Origin: a virus
Length of the DNA: 37,110 bases
IMG/VR virus record: IMGVR_UViG_3300036835_000554
Span: 1-37,110 of that record
Strand: one strand, 5' to 3'
Part shown: positions 27,179 to 34,928 of the stretch, piece by piece
How positions within the stretch are numbered: the first letter of the stretch is position 1
How the letters are laid out: each line of letters opens with the position of its first letter
Translations under genes and position numbers: made by a program
The notes under the pieces: generated by a model
What the model saw: the letters and a program-made list of their open reading frames with translations, nothing else
Told to the model about the DNA's origin: nothing
Databases searched by the model: none

Positions 27179-30100
27179 GAAACCTGGGAACGAGTCATCA
27201 ACGTCATTCTCGGCTTGAAGACGGATCAGTACGCATCCGCTCTGGCCTCGATCACGAAAGGCACGGATGCCGCCATGGCGAGCGTCCAGAAGTCCATGGG
27301 CACGGCGAACGTCTCGATGGACGGCGTGACGCAGGCGGCGGGCGCTACCTCTGCCGCCATGCAGGAGATCGCGAAAACGAGCGCGGTGGCCGGCATGGGC
27401 ATGGATGCCGCTGCCAAGGGTACCAGCTCCACCACGGCGGCCATGATGGCGTTGAATGCGTCCACCACCGCGGCCGGGAGTGGACTCGGGTTGGTTTCCA
27501 ATGCCGCCGCGAGCACGGCGAAAGCCACCGAATCGAGCGCCGCGGCGATGAAGACGGCCAGCGTGAGCGCCGAAACGCTGGGCAGCTCGGCCGCGAAAGC
27601 GGCGGAAGCGACGGCGGCGAGTGCAACGAATCTGCAGAAAGCTTCCGGCTCGATCCAGCAGGCTGGCCAAACGGCCTCGAGTGCCAGCTCGTTCTTCCAG
27701 AATCTCGGAACGCGCGTCAGCTCTCTGATTCCGGGTCTCGGCAGCCTGGTCACGGTTGCCGGCGGCGTCGCGACGGGATTCGCCGGCATGCAGATCGCCG
27801 AAACGGTAGGCACCTGGCTCTTGAATACCGGGACCAAGGCGCTCGCCGCATCCGATGCGTTCAAGTCGATCAATAAGGCAGTTGGGGACGCGCAGGCAGC
27901 CTTTCAGGCAGCGGCCGGGAAGGGCATCGAGACGCTGGCGACAGCCATTACCCAGTTGCTGGGTCCTTCGCTCGAAAAACTGGTCTCCTGGGTGACCGAA
28001 GGGCTGAAATGGGTGACCGCTTTCGGCGATTGGTTCCAGAAATCGGGCATTCTGACCAGTGCCGCTAAGAGCTTATTCGACCAATTGGGCTTAGGGTTCA
28101 ACAACGTAAGCACGACTGCGAATTCCACACTGGCGGGCATACTAGAAGCGCTCGGCATTCTTGGAACTAAACTCGATGCGAATGGACGGCAAGTCATCGA
28201 TTGGCAGGCTACCTGGGCGAAGGCCTGTAAGGCTATCGAAGATTCAGTCGTAGCGCTGCTAGCCGTGGTCGCTGTGGCTTCGGACCAATTGACCGGCCAA
28301 TTGAACGATGCCAATGACAAGGTACAGCAGATGGGGAAGAAACATCATGATGCTCTCGTCAAGCTCTTTGATTTGCTGCCCGACAAGATCAAAAAGACCT
28401 TTCACGATATGGGCGATGATTTCGGCTATCTGTTTGGAAAGATCGGGGCTGGCCTCAATAGCGTCAATGAACAATCGAACAAGGGAGTCTTTTCGCCGGA
28501 CCTAGCCCAACAATTCAAGGACAAAAAGGCCGCCATACAAGGCTTTTTCGATAGTGTCGGCGAGGGCGTATCGAAACAGAAAGCGCTCAATGATGCCGCC
28601 CAGAAAACAACGCAGGCCATCCAGGGGCAAACAGCGGCGATCGACCAGTTAGCCACGACGCACGCCCGAGATTTCGCGAAGCTCTATAAAGACTGGCAGG
28701 ACTTTCTCGACTTACAGCGAAAAGTAAATGCGGCGGTGGCGGCTTTTATCCCGACGTATGAACAGGCCGATAAGGTCTTTCAACAGATGGGCCGGGATGC
28801 GGTCTCGAGCCTCGATCGCGTCACGCAGGCCATGAATTCGCTCAAGTTTGCGACCGACAAAGACATCGATGACATGGTCTACAACGTCAAAACCGGTTGG
28901 GAAAAGCAAGTGTCGCTCGCCGGCACATCGACGCAGGAAATCATGCGGCTCAACAAAGTCGCCTGGGATCAGATTGTACAGATCGTGCAGACGCAGTGGG
29001 CCACCATGAACGAGACGCAGCGCCAGGCCATCGCGCAGGCCGGGGACGAGATTCAGAAATCAGCCGCCAAATATAACCAGATCCTCGGCAAAACCACAAC
29101 CGATACCGCGAAGGCGACCGATGATCAGTCCAAGCTCTGGCAGCAGTGCGCGCAGAACATGAACCGCGCCATCAAGCAGGCAGCCTCGGACATCACGGAT
29201 ACGCTCTGGTCGGGCGACAAGAGTTTCGGAGAAGTCACCAAATCGATGTTGACCGATATCGGCAAGATGTTCACGCAGACATTCGTGCAGACCGGTCTCC
29301 AGGCGGTTCAGAAATTTGTGACGGATGGCACGAAAGGCTTGCAGGATTTCTTCAAAAACATGGGTGGCCTTGGCGGGCTCTTCGGCGGCGGCGGATCCAC
29401 CACTGTGCAGACGGGGACGCAAACGGGAACTGGCACAGGCAGCAGTGCCGCCGGGGCCTTATCCGGCATCGGCGGGGCGGTCAGTCTGGTTTCAGGCGCG
29501 GTTTCCGCCATCAGCGGCGTAATCAGCAATTTTCAGCTCAAAGGCCAGACAAAGGTCATGGAAAACACGCAGCAGCTGACGGGCATGATCTTTTACGATG
29601 TCCATGGCTTGGCCATCGAGGGCATTGCGTATTTCCATTTCATGGAAAAGTGGGTTTTCGCGTTTGCCAGCAAACTCGATACCCTGGTGAGCGGCGTAGC
29701 CGGCCTCGTGAGTCGCATCGACCGCGATATCATGCCCATCCTGCGTGATTTTCGTTTCGATGTGGTGGGCCGTATCGACCGCGACATCATGCCGGCGCTG
29801 CGAACCATGGCCGGTTTGGGCGGCCTTGCTAGCGCAGCCCCCAGCTTCAACCTTCAGCCCATCATCGACAGTTTCCAGAGCGCGATTTCCTCCATCCAGT
29901 CCTCTTTCAGCTCAATTTCATTGGGCAATCTGAGCATCGATTTGTCGCCCTTGGTTTCCGTCATGTCCGATGTCCGCGCAGCACTCTCACAAGGCGCTTT
30001 GCGGCCAAATGTCGTGTTGACGGTCCAAACCGGCGTCTCGACACAGCAAGTCGCCAATGAAATCGTGCGGCAGCTGCAATTGGCTGGCGTGATCCGTTGA
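27176..30100 (+). CDS. Tape measure protein
   Basis: The 974-residue protein has a long Ala/Ser/Thr-rich helical N-terminal half (about residues 20-170). A hydrophobic segment follows (about 188-215, with SLVTVAGGVATGFAGM), as in tape measures that cross the membrane. Extended helices come next (DQLTGQLNDANDKVQQMGKK), then a Gly-rich section (GGLGGLFGGGGSTTVQTGTQ) and a C-terminal part with repeated RIDRDIMP (about 840-880). Length sets tail length; about 974 residues implies a siphovirus tail of ordinary size. Position after the G/T chaperones confirms the call. Confidence 0.9.
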   Translation: METWERVINVILGLKTDQYASALASITKGTDAAMASVQKSMGTANVSMDGVTQAAGATSAAMQEIAKTSAVAGMGMDAAAKGTSSTTAAMMALNASTTAAGSGLGLVSNAAASTAKATESSAAAMKTASVSAETLGSSAAKAAEATAASATNLQKASGSIQQAGQTASSASSFFQNLGTRVSSLIPGLGSLVTVAGGVATGFAGMQIAETVGTWLLNTGTKALAASDAFKSINKAVGDAQAAFQAAAGKGIETLATAITQLLGPSLEKLVSWVTEGLKWVTAFGDWFQKSGILTSAAKSLFDQLGLGFNNVSTTANSTLAGILEALGILGTKLDANGRQVIDWQATWAKACKAIEDSVVALLAVVAVASDQLTGQLNDANDKVQQMGKKHHDALVKLFDLLPDKIKKTFHDMGDDFGYLFGKIGAGLNSVNEQSNKGVFSPDLAQQFKDKKAAIQGFFDSVGEGVSKQKALNDAAQKTTQAIQGQTAAIDQLATTHARDFAKLYKDWQDFLDLQRKVNAAVAAFIPTYEQADKVFQQMGRDAVSSLDRVTQAMNSLKFATDKDIDDMVYNVKTGWEKQVSLAGTSTQEIMRLNKVAWDQIVQIVQTQWATMNETQRQAIAQAGDEIQKSAAKYNQILGKTTTDTAKATDDQSKLWQQCAQNMNRAIKQAASDITDTLWSGDKSFGEVTKSMLTDIGKMFTQTFVQTGLQAVQKFVTDGTKGLQDFFKNMGGLGGLFGGGGSTTVQTGTQTGTGTGSSAAGALSGIGGAVSLVSGAVSAISGVISNFQLKGQTKVMENTQQLTGMIFYDVHGLAIEGIAYFHFMEKWVFAFASKLDTLVSGVAGLVSRIDRDIMPILRDFRFDVVGRIDRDIMPALRTMAGLGGLASAAPSFNLQPIIDSFQSAISSIQSSFSSISLGNLSIDLSPLVSVMSDVRAALSQGALRPNVVLTVQTGVSTQQVANEIVRQLQLAGVIR

Positions 30101-30993
30101 AATTCGATATCTACATCAACGGCGTGCGCCTCGATAGCTGGACACGGGCGCAGATTGTCTTGGATGCGGCCTATAACACGAATGCATCATTTACCGCCTG
30201 GACGGCGGGCACGGGACCATGGTTGACCAATCTTTCCAAGGTCCGGATTACGGGCCGGGAGTGCCGGCCGGAAACCGCGAGCTGGGGATTCGAGGAAACG
30301 AACGATCTGGACGCCTGGTCTCTCGCCGGTTTGACGAGCGCGGGCATCGATTCAACGCAATCGGCCTACGGCATGGGGTCCTGGGCGTTGAACTGGAGCG
30401 ACCCGGCAAATGCGGCGAAAATCTATCGATCGTTTTCCGCGCCGGAGAACATGCACGGCCTCGTGTTCTGGGGCTGGCTGAACCTCGCGTATCGGCAACC
30501 GACCTTCAAGCCGCAAGTGACCGTCCAGGCCTATGCGCATAACGCGGACGGTACCGAATGGACGTCAGGCTTGGCCGTCGTTCCCGAAAGCAGTGCGTGG
30601 AAAGCGATCGGGCTGCGGATCGCGCCCACGCCAGCGATCGAGAAGTATCCGACGCAAATCAGCGAGTGGGGCTTTCGCCTGCAATTTGCCGATCCGATCC
30701 CGCCGGCCTTGCGCGGGCAGTTACTCTTTACCATCCATCTCGATTCGATCGAATTATGCGGCCGGGTGTATTCGCAAACGATTACACTGCCGCCATTCCG
30801 TGCGGATACGCCGGCGGGATGTCTGCTGCCCTTCAGCCCGCATCCGTGCCAGCAATGGAACAGTTTCACTTGGGCCGATGAGCTGCATGTGAAGCCCACC
30901 GATTCCGGTTGGTGCCCGACGGGCGGCCTGTGGAATCAGTTCACTTGGGCGAGTGAACTGAATGTGAATCCGAATGACGTGCAATGGGGATGA
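30097..30993 (+). CDS. Distal-tail-like protein with a carbohydrate-binding-like domain
   Basis: The 298-residue protein starts with TTG 30097, overlapping the tape measure stop. It begins FDIYINGVRLDSWTRAQIVL. Residues about 60-215 look like a jelly-roll carbohydrate-binding domain (WGFEETNDLDAWSLAG, then GSWALNWSDPANAAKIYRSF). The end has a tandem motif, WNSFTWADELHVKP and WNQFTWASELNVNP. Its place after the tape measure suggests a tail-tip component, perhaps touching surface sugars of the host. The binding role is inferred from fold appearance. Confidence 0.6.
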   Translation: MKFDIYINGVRLDSWTRAQIVLDAAYNTNASFTAWTAGTGPWLTNLSKVRITGRECRPETASWGFEETNDLDAWSLAGLTSAGIDSTQSAYGMGSWALNWSDPANAAKIYRSFSAPENMHGLVFWGWLNLAYRQPTFKPQVTVQAYAHNADGTEWTSGLAVVPESSAWKAIGLRIAPTPAIEKYPTQISEWGFRLQFADPIPPALRGQLLFTIHLDSIELCGRVYSQTITLPPFRADTPAGCLLPFSPHPCQQWNSFTWADELHVKPTDSGWCPTGGLWNQFTWASELNVNPNDVQWG

Positions 30994-31250
30994 ACCGCAA
31001 GGCGAAGGCGCAGAGTGTTGAGCCCGCGCTTCTCAGCGTGGCGAAGGCGCAGAGTGTTGAGCGCCGGCGCTATCTGTTCTCCGAGCAGGAGTACGCCTTC
31101 GTCCTACGCCATCGCCAGGCGATCGAGAAGCTGGAAAGCGCCTTGCAAGGCGGTCTGCAATTGATCGCTGACCAGCAGGGCCTGGCGGATGGAAAGTTTG
31201 TCTTGACCGCCGATCTGACGGCATTGGAGGAAGAACATGGCGTGGCCTAG
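30984..31250 (+). CDS. Small tail-region protein with repeat-derived N-terminus
   Basis: Up to 88 residues from ATG 30984. The first ~27 codons are the translated junction repeats (KAKAQSVEPALLSVAKAQSV), where the same KAQSVE occurs twice. The probable ancestral protein begins near RRYLFSEQEYAFVLRHRQAI and continues with helices (EKLESALQGGLQLIADQQGL). An internal TTG lies at the end of the repeat, at 31057. The family is unknown. It overlaps the next gene by 14 bases. Confidence 0.55.
   Translation: MGMNRKAKAQSVEPALLSVAKAQSVERRRYLFSEQEYAFVLRHRQAIEKLESALQGGLQLIADQQGLADGKFVLTADLTALEEEHGVA
30990..31062 (+). repeat. Junction repeat element, tandem copies 4 and 5
   Basis: A shortened unit (30990-31017, ATGAACCGCAAGGCGAAGG onward) is followed by a full 39-bp unit (31018-31056, starting TTGAGCCCGCGCTTCTCAG) and a further TTGAGC. 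The 23-base segment beginning GGCGAAGGCGCAGAG is identical at 31001-31023 and 31040-31062. The array starts at the stop codon of the preceding gene. Confidence 0.75.
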
Positions 31251-32106
31251 TCCGGTTACTGCCGGCCAGACGGCAACGGCGAATCAATATAACGCGCTCG
31301 TCACGGCCGTGCAGACCTGGGGCGGCGATGTCGACGCGGCCGGTTATGCGCTGAAAAATCTCGGCAGCCTCGTCATCAACGCGAATGGCTCGATCGATGT
31401 CTCAGCCGGCGGCTTCTCGATCAAAGGTCCAGTCAATCTGACGGGCATCGAAGGCAATGGCGTCACGGCCACGGCCGGTGATGCAGCCGCCATCAGCCTT
31501 TACACGAAATCGGGGCAGAATCCCGCTCTGGTCAGTTCGAAGTCGATTGTAGAAGTCCGCAGCGCAGATACATCGCGGCTAATCCGCCTGTCGGCCGTGC
31601 CCGGACAGGAAGAATTCATTCAGCCCGCTTCCGGCCGATTGCGCCTCGCTTCCAGCGTCGATGTCGATACGGATCTGAGCCTGGGTGGAAAGCTGACGGT
31701 AGGCGGTGCGACGCAATTTTCCGCCCCGCAAAGTATCAGCTTCGGATCCAATTGGCAAACTTGGACTCCAAGCATAACAGCGTTAAGCCCGATGACTTTC
31801 ACCGGGACGGGTTATCTTCTCAATGTATATATCCGTATTGGCCCGCTCCTCTTCTTTCATTTGAGCTTTCAAGGGAATCTCAGCGGCACCGCTTCGGGGC
31901 AAATCAATTTCAGCTTGCCCGTGCTGTTCACAGGGCCTTATGCTCAGATTTACGGCAGCGGTAATGTTGGTAGCGGCAACTCCCAAACGAACTTTATCGC
32001 GCTTGTGACCTCCTCCGGCGGCCAGGCGAACCTGCCTGGGAATGTCAACTTCGCTTTAGGAAACAATCTGGTGTTTCATTTCAGCGGTTTTTACCGCTGC
32101 GCTTGA
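31237..32106 (+). CDS. Tail fibre-like protein
   Basis: The 289-residue protein starts MAWPSPVTAGQTATANQYN, a start often seen in phage fibre or appendage proteins. The middle is a repetitive beta-rich shaft (NLGSLVINANGSIDVSAGG, VDVDTDLSLGGKLTVGG). The C-terminal domain (WQTWTPSITALSPMTFTGTG onward) is beta-rich and aromatic, as in receptor-binding ends (TWTP...G). It ends FHFSGFYRCA. It is probably part of the host-recognition structure. Confidence 0.7.
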   Translation: MAWPSPVTAGQTATANQYNALVTAVQTWGGDVDAAGYALKNLGSLVINANGSIDVSAGGFSIKGPVNLTGIEGNGVTATAGDAAAISLYTKSGQNPALVSSKSIVEVRSADTSRLIRLSAVPGQEEFIQPASGRLRLASSVDVDTDLSLGGKLTVGGATQFSAPQSISFGSNWQTWTPSITALSPMTFTGTGYLLNVYIRIGPLLFFHLSFQGNLSGTASGQINFSLPVLFTGPYAQIYGSGNVGSGNSQTNFIALVTSSGGQANLPGNVNFALGNNLVFHFSGFYRCA

Positions 32107-32109
32107 TGA

Positions 32110-33471
32110 ATGATTCTCGTTGTCGATCGCTCGAAAGGCGCGGGCACCATCCGGTTAGCCCAATTTCCGCCCACCGATTATCGCGGCAGCGACTTCTCGA
32201 TGGAAGTCGCCTGGCCCAAAGGCGGGCCTGGTGGCGACTGGTGGTTCCGCGGCCGCTTGGTGGATGCGGAAGGCTATAGCTGGTCCTCTGAAACGATCCA
32301 ATCGCCGAATCCGAACGGGCCCGAACCCGCAAGCACGTATCTGATTCCCTGGCTCATCGGGCCGGACGCCTTGCCTCCCCGGATGGCGAAGACCTTCGAC
32401 CCCTCCCGCGTCACGGAAATCTGGTTCGACTGCTGGCTCTCGCCGGACTTGACGCAAACGTTTGAAATCGGCGTGGACTGGGTGATTCTAGGAGCGCCAA
32501 AATTTGCGCCCTGGTCGTTGAGAACATCCACTCTGCCGGCAAGCGTGATACAAACACTTTTCGGCGGTCTCATCAGCTCCGTCCAGATGCGCGATCCCGG
32601 TGCCTCCGATGGGACGGTGACGCTGAATTACACGTGCCGCGACTACAAGTTATTCACCGATGGCCGGACCTGGAACAAAGACTACACGAATCTCGGTCTC
32701 TGGGATGACCAGATCATCAGCGAAGTGCTGACGGGCACGGGCTTGACGCCTTCGATTCTCAAACTGGGACCGATCGCGCATACGGCCGTCCTGGCTTTGA
32801 ACTTTCAATATCAGACTGTCACGCAAGTTCTCGATACGATCGCCAAGGCGACGGGCCTGGTCTGGTTCATCGATGCTGACGGCACGTTCAACTATGTCGT
32901 GCCCGATTCCCAGCCCGTGATTGTCGCCTTGACGGATCAGCCAGGCGGCGATAATTTCCGCGTCGATGAATATGACGAGGACTTCTTCGCACCCGCCAAT
33001 GATGTGACCTTTATCGGCGATGGCGTGACGGCGCATGTCTATGATCAGGCCTCGATCGATACCTACGGCCTGCTCCAATGGACCGATTACGACATGCGCG
33101 TCACGAAGGCGGACACCGCGCTACAATTCGCGCAGACTGATCTCGCCCGCAGCTCGACGCCGAACGAGCGCGGCCAATTCACATGCTGGAAAGTCGGCGC
33201 GAAGCCGGGAAACATCGTGCGAGCGACGGCGGCACGGTACGGCTGGAATCAGAAAGATTTTGCGGTGCAGCGTGTCGAGATGACGCAGATGGCGAATCGG
33301 GCGGCCGATACGGAAGTCGTCCTCACCGTTGGCGATTACAACCCGACGTTGGCGGATGCCATGGCGCAGATCGCAAAACAGGTCGCGACCAGCTCGGGGC
33401 CGGAAGGACCCCCAGGAGCGCAAGGCCCCGCGGGAGCGCCCGGAAAAGATGGCGAGATGGTCTGGACTTAA
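32110..33471 (+). CDS. Baseplate/tail-hub-like protein with collagen-like end
   Basis: The 453-residue protein opens with a jelly-roll-like domain (about 1-135, RGSDFSMEVAWPKGGPGG, TEIWFDCWLSPDLTQTFEIG). A hub-like part follows, with VTLNYTCRDYKLFTDGRTW, ATGLVWFIDADGTFNYV and a typical MTQMANRAADTEVVLTVGD. The end is a Gly-X-Y stretch (GPEGPPGAQGPAGAPGKDGE), as in phage collagen-like fibres. It probably closes the tail tip or holds fibres. It is the last gene of the late operon. Confidence 0.65.
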   Translation: MILVVDRSKGAGTIRLAQFPPTDYRGSDFSMEVAWPKGGPGGDWWFRGRLVDAEGYSWSSETIQSPNPNGPEPASTYLIPWLIGPDALPPRMAKTFDPSRVTEIWFDCWLSPDLTQTFEIGVDWVILGAPKFAPWSLRTSTLPASVIQTLFGGLISSVQMRDPGASDGTVTLNYTCRDYKLFTDGRTWNKDYTNLGLWDDQIISEVLTGTGLTPSILKLGPIAHTAVLALNFQYQTVTQVLDTIAKATGLVWFIDADGTFNYVVPDSQPVIVALTDQPGGDNFRVDEYDEDFFAPANDVTFIGDGVTAHVYDQASIDTYGLLQWTDYDMRVTKADTALQFAQTDLARSSTPNERGQFTCWKVGAKPGNIVRATAARYGWNQKDFAVQRVEMTQMANRAADTEVVLTVGDYNPTLADAMAQIAKQVATSSGPEGPPGAQGPAGAPGKDGEMVWT

Positions 33472-33492
33472 GATCTGCGCTGTTCACTACGT

Positions 33493-33920
33493 CTAGGGCA
33501 AGGAGCCGCAAACCTGGGTCACCGTTGACCACTGCTCTTTCAGTCCAGAGACATCGAATTCGACGGTGGCGGGCCGGGCCTGAAAAGGTGTGAATTCCAA
33601 ATAAAAGTGCTTTGAATTCAAAAGTTGCTTGGCAAGTTTATTGGGATTTGGAGAAAACAGCGCATTGCGGCTATTGGCTTCGCCCCAATCTTCCTGAATA
33701 GGAGCACCTTCATCGAATTTGAGCCGAACGCTGGCTTTGTTAGTCCCGTATTTGGCCTCGACAACAGTCGTCGCAAAGAGATAAAGCTCTAAACCCTCCT
33801 TTTTTCCGTTGTTGCAGCGGACGTAGTTTTATTGCGCTTCATCTCCCAAGGGGCCGAATTCGACTGCCCTAGCAGAAGAGTTCCCATTAAGCCCATTAAG
33901 ACTGGCAGCTTTGGATACAT
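33493..33920 (-). pseudogene. Secreted/periplasmic-type protein broken by a one-base shift
   Basis: ATG 33920 follows a GGGAGG ribosome site and encodes a signal-peptide-like start (MYPKLPVLMGLMGTLLLGQS). After WEMKRNK the frame reaches a stop at TTTAG. The other frame continues naturally YVRCNNGKKEGLELYLFATT, then VRLKFDEGAPIQEDWGEANS and VEFDVSGLKEQWSTVTQVCG, with a stop at 33493. Adding one A to the four-A run (plus-strand T run 33827-33830) joins both parts perfectly as ...RNKNYVRC. The intact protein would have about 142 residues, with two Cys. I do not recognise the family with certainty; similar domains occur in secreted and type-VI-associated proteins. Confidence 0.6.
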
Positions 33921-33939
33921 GGCGAGAACCTCCCTTCGC

Positions 33940-34173
33940 CTAGCGTATTTTCAAAATTTGTTCGACCTGACTCAAGCGCGCATCGAGCACGCCTTCGACA
34001 CGTAAAAGCTCAGACTTAAGTTCGTTCCGTAACGAAGTGATTTGTTGATTGATGTTCTTATCCAGGCTCTGTATCGCATAGCGGACCCAGAAGGTGTTCA
34101 GGATCAGAGCCGTGATGGCGACAATAAGAGCGCTCGAAGCAGAGACGATCGCGACGGTTGTGTTCGTGTCCAT
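33940..34173 (-). CDS. Single-TM protein with coiled coil
   Basis: The 77-residue protein starts MDTNTTVAIVSASSALIVAI, with one membrane segment (about residues 7-28) and a coiled coil (QQITSLRNELKSELLRVEGV). It directly abuts the regulator gene upstream (TAA followed at once by ATG) and is followed after 19 bases by the broken secreted protein. The layout matches the small membrane proteins at 10676 and 14547. Its place after the tail genes would suit a holin or spanin, but no lysis enzyme is adjacent. Confidence 0.65.
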   Translation of the reverse strand: MDTNTTVAIVSASSALIVAITALILNTFWVRYAIQSLDKNINQQITSLRNELKSELLRVEGVLDARLSQVEQILKIR

Positions 34174-34359
34174 TTACTTGGCTTCGCTATTCCTCTTGAT
34201 CCATTCGTCGAAAATCTCGTCCAGGACATACCTCAGCTTCAGGCCCCGTTCGTCGGCTAGCTTTTGAAGCATTTTCCATTTCTTTTCTGATACGTTCCGC
34301 ACAGAAATAGTCACCCGGCGATCCCCCGACGAATTCTTGGGTTCCTTCCTGGTCATCAT
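34174..34359 (-). CDS. Small ribbon-helix-helix-like regulator
   Basis: From ATG 34359 the protein has 61 residues (MMTRKEPKNSSGDRRVTISV). A strand (RRVTISVRNVS) and two helices (EKKWKMLQKLADERG, LRYVLDEIFDEWIKR) give a ribbon-helix-helix-like pattern. In-frame ATGs at 34398 and 34419 could extend it, but they lie inside the promoter/operator region. Two 14-bp palindromes with half-site TGAC lie just upstream, one overlapping the -35 box of the divergent recombination operon. It probably represses that operon and itself. Confidence 0.6.
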   Translation of the reverse strand: MMTRKEPKNSSGDRRVTISVRNVSEKKWKMLQKLADERGLKLRYVLDEIFDEWIKRNSEAK

Positions 34360-34368
34360 TTGCAGTGT

Positions 34369-34441
34369 ATGACATGAGTCATTCTCTGGTTGGACCATGA
34401 TTGCATGTGTGATTGACAAATGTCAAGCATATGGTTACACT
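34369..34441. promoter_or_regulatory. Divergent promoter with two palindromic operators
   Basis: Palindrome ATGAC-ATGA-GTCAT (34369-34382) and TTGACA-AA-TGTCAA (34413-34426) share the half-site TGAC/GTCA and start 44 bp apart, close to four helical turns. For the plus strand TTGACA (34413-34418), a 17-base spacer and TACACT (34436-34441) make a near-consensus sigma70 promoter for the recombination operon. On the minus strand the same palindrome supplies TTGACA, with a weaker AATCAT 18 bases on. The -35 boxes of both directions fall inside the operator. Confidence 0.75.
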
Positions 34442-34462
34442 AGATTGAGGGGAGTTGCGTAA

Positions 34463-34687
34463 ATGCACTGTGAATGTGATTTTGATTGCGTCGGCGATCC
34501 GCCGCGCTACATCCGGGCCAACCACTCGACGCTCTGCCCGATCCACGACACATGCTGCTGGTGCGACGAGCGCCTGGCGGTGGTGATCGACCAGGGCGAC
34601 AAGCTGTGCCGCGAGTGCCTGGAAGAGCTGCAGGAAGAAGATCGGAAGCGCGAGGCGCTGCTGGAAAGCCTCAAAGCGAGCGCCTGA
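34463..34687 (+). CDS. Small Cys-rich zinc-binding-like protein
   Basis: The 74-residue protein is the first gene after the strong promoter, with ribosome site GAGGGG. Cys/His residues are arranged as HCECDFDCVGD, then TLCPIHDTCCWCDERL, then LCRECLEEL, enough for two zinc sites. It ends in a charged helix. Such small zinc proteins are common early phage proteins. The function is unknown, possibly protein or nucleic-acid binding. Confidence 0.6.
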   Translation: MHCECDFDCVGDPPRYIRANHSTLCPIHDTCCWCDERLAVVIDQGDKLCRECLEELQEEDRKREALLESLKASA

Positions 34688-34903
34688 ATGCCGAACCTGC
34701 ACGAAAGCGTGGCCTACTGCCAGGGTCTCTGCGACACAATCCTGGCCATCGATTGGCTGGAAGATTGTTCCGCGTGCGGCGCGCGCGTCTGTGGGAATTG
34801 TTCCCGCGCCTGGCGCAATCGTCTCCTGTGCCCCACATGCTACCAGGCCGAACTCCGGGCGGACTTCACGGCCAAGCCGCGGGAACGCTGGGAGACCACA
34901 TGA
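34688..34903 (+). CDS. Small RING/B-box-like zinc protein
   Basis: The 71-residue protein starts immediately after the stop of the preceding gene. Its Cys pattern, CQGLC then CSACGARVCGNCSRAW and LLCPTC, resembles B-box or treble-clef zinc domains with eight ligands. Its last residues (RERWETT) and stop lie in the first unit of a 23-bp tandem duplication. Function unknown; it is probably an accessory protein of the recombination operon. Confidence 0.55.
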   Translation: MPNLHESVAYCQGLCDTILAIDWLEDCSACGARVCGNCSRAWRNRLLCPTCYQAELRADFTAKPRERWETT

Positions 34904-34928
34904 CCGAACGCTGGGAGACCACATGACC
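34883..34928 (+). repeat. Perfect 23-bp tandem duplication at a gene junction
   Basis: The unit starting GAACGCTGGGAGACC occurs at 34883-34905 and again at 34906-34928. Each unit holds CACATGACC. The first ATGA ends the upstream gene and opens an 8-codon frame (MTERWETT-stop); the second ATG (34923) starts the exonuclease. The duplication therefore separated two genes that probably overlapped as ATGA. Confidence 0.85.

Noticed and set aside
26810-27670. 286-residue minus-strand frame opposite the tape measure start
   Set aside because: Antisense shadow of Ala/Ser-rich tape measure codons.
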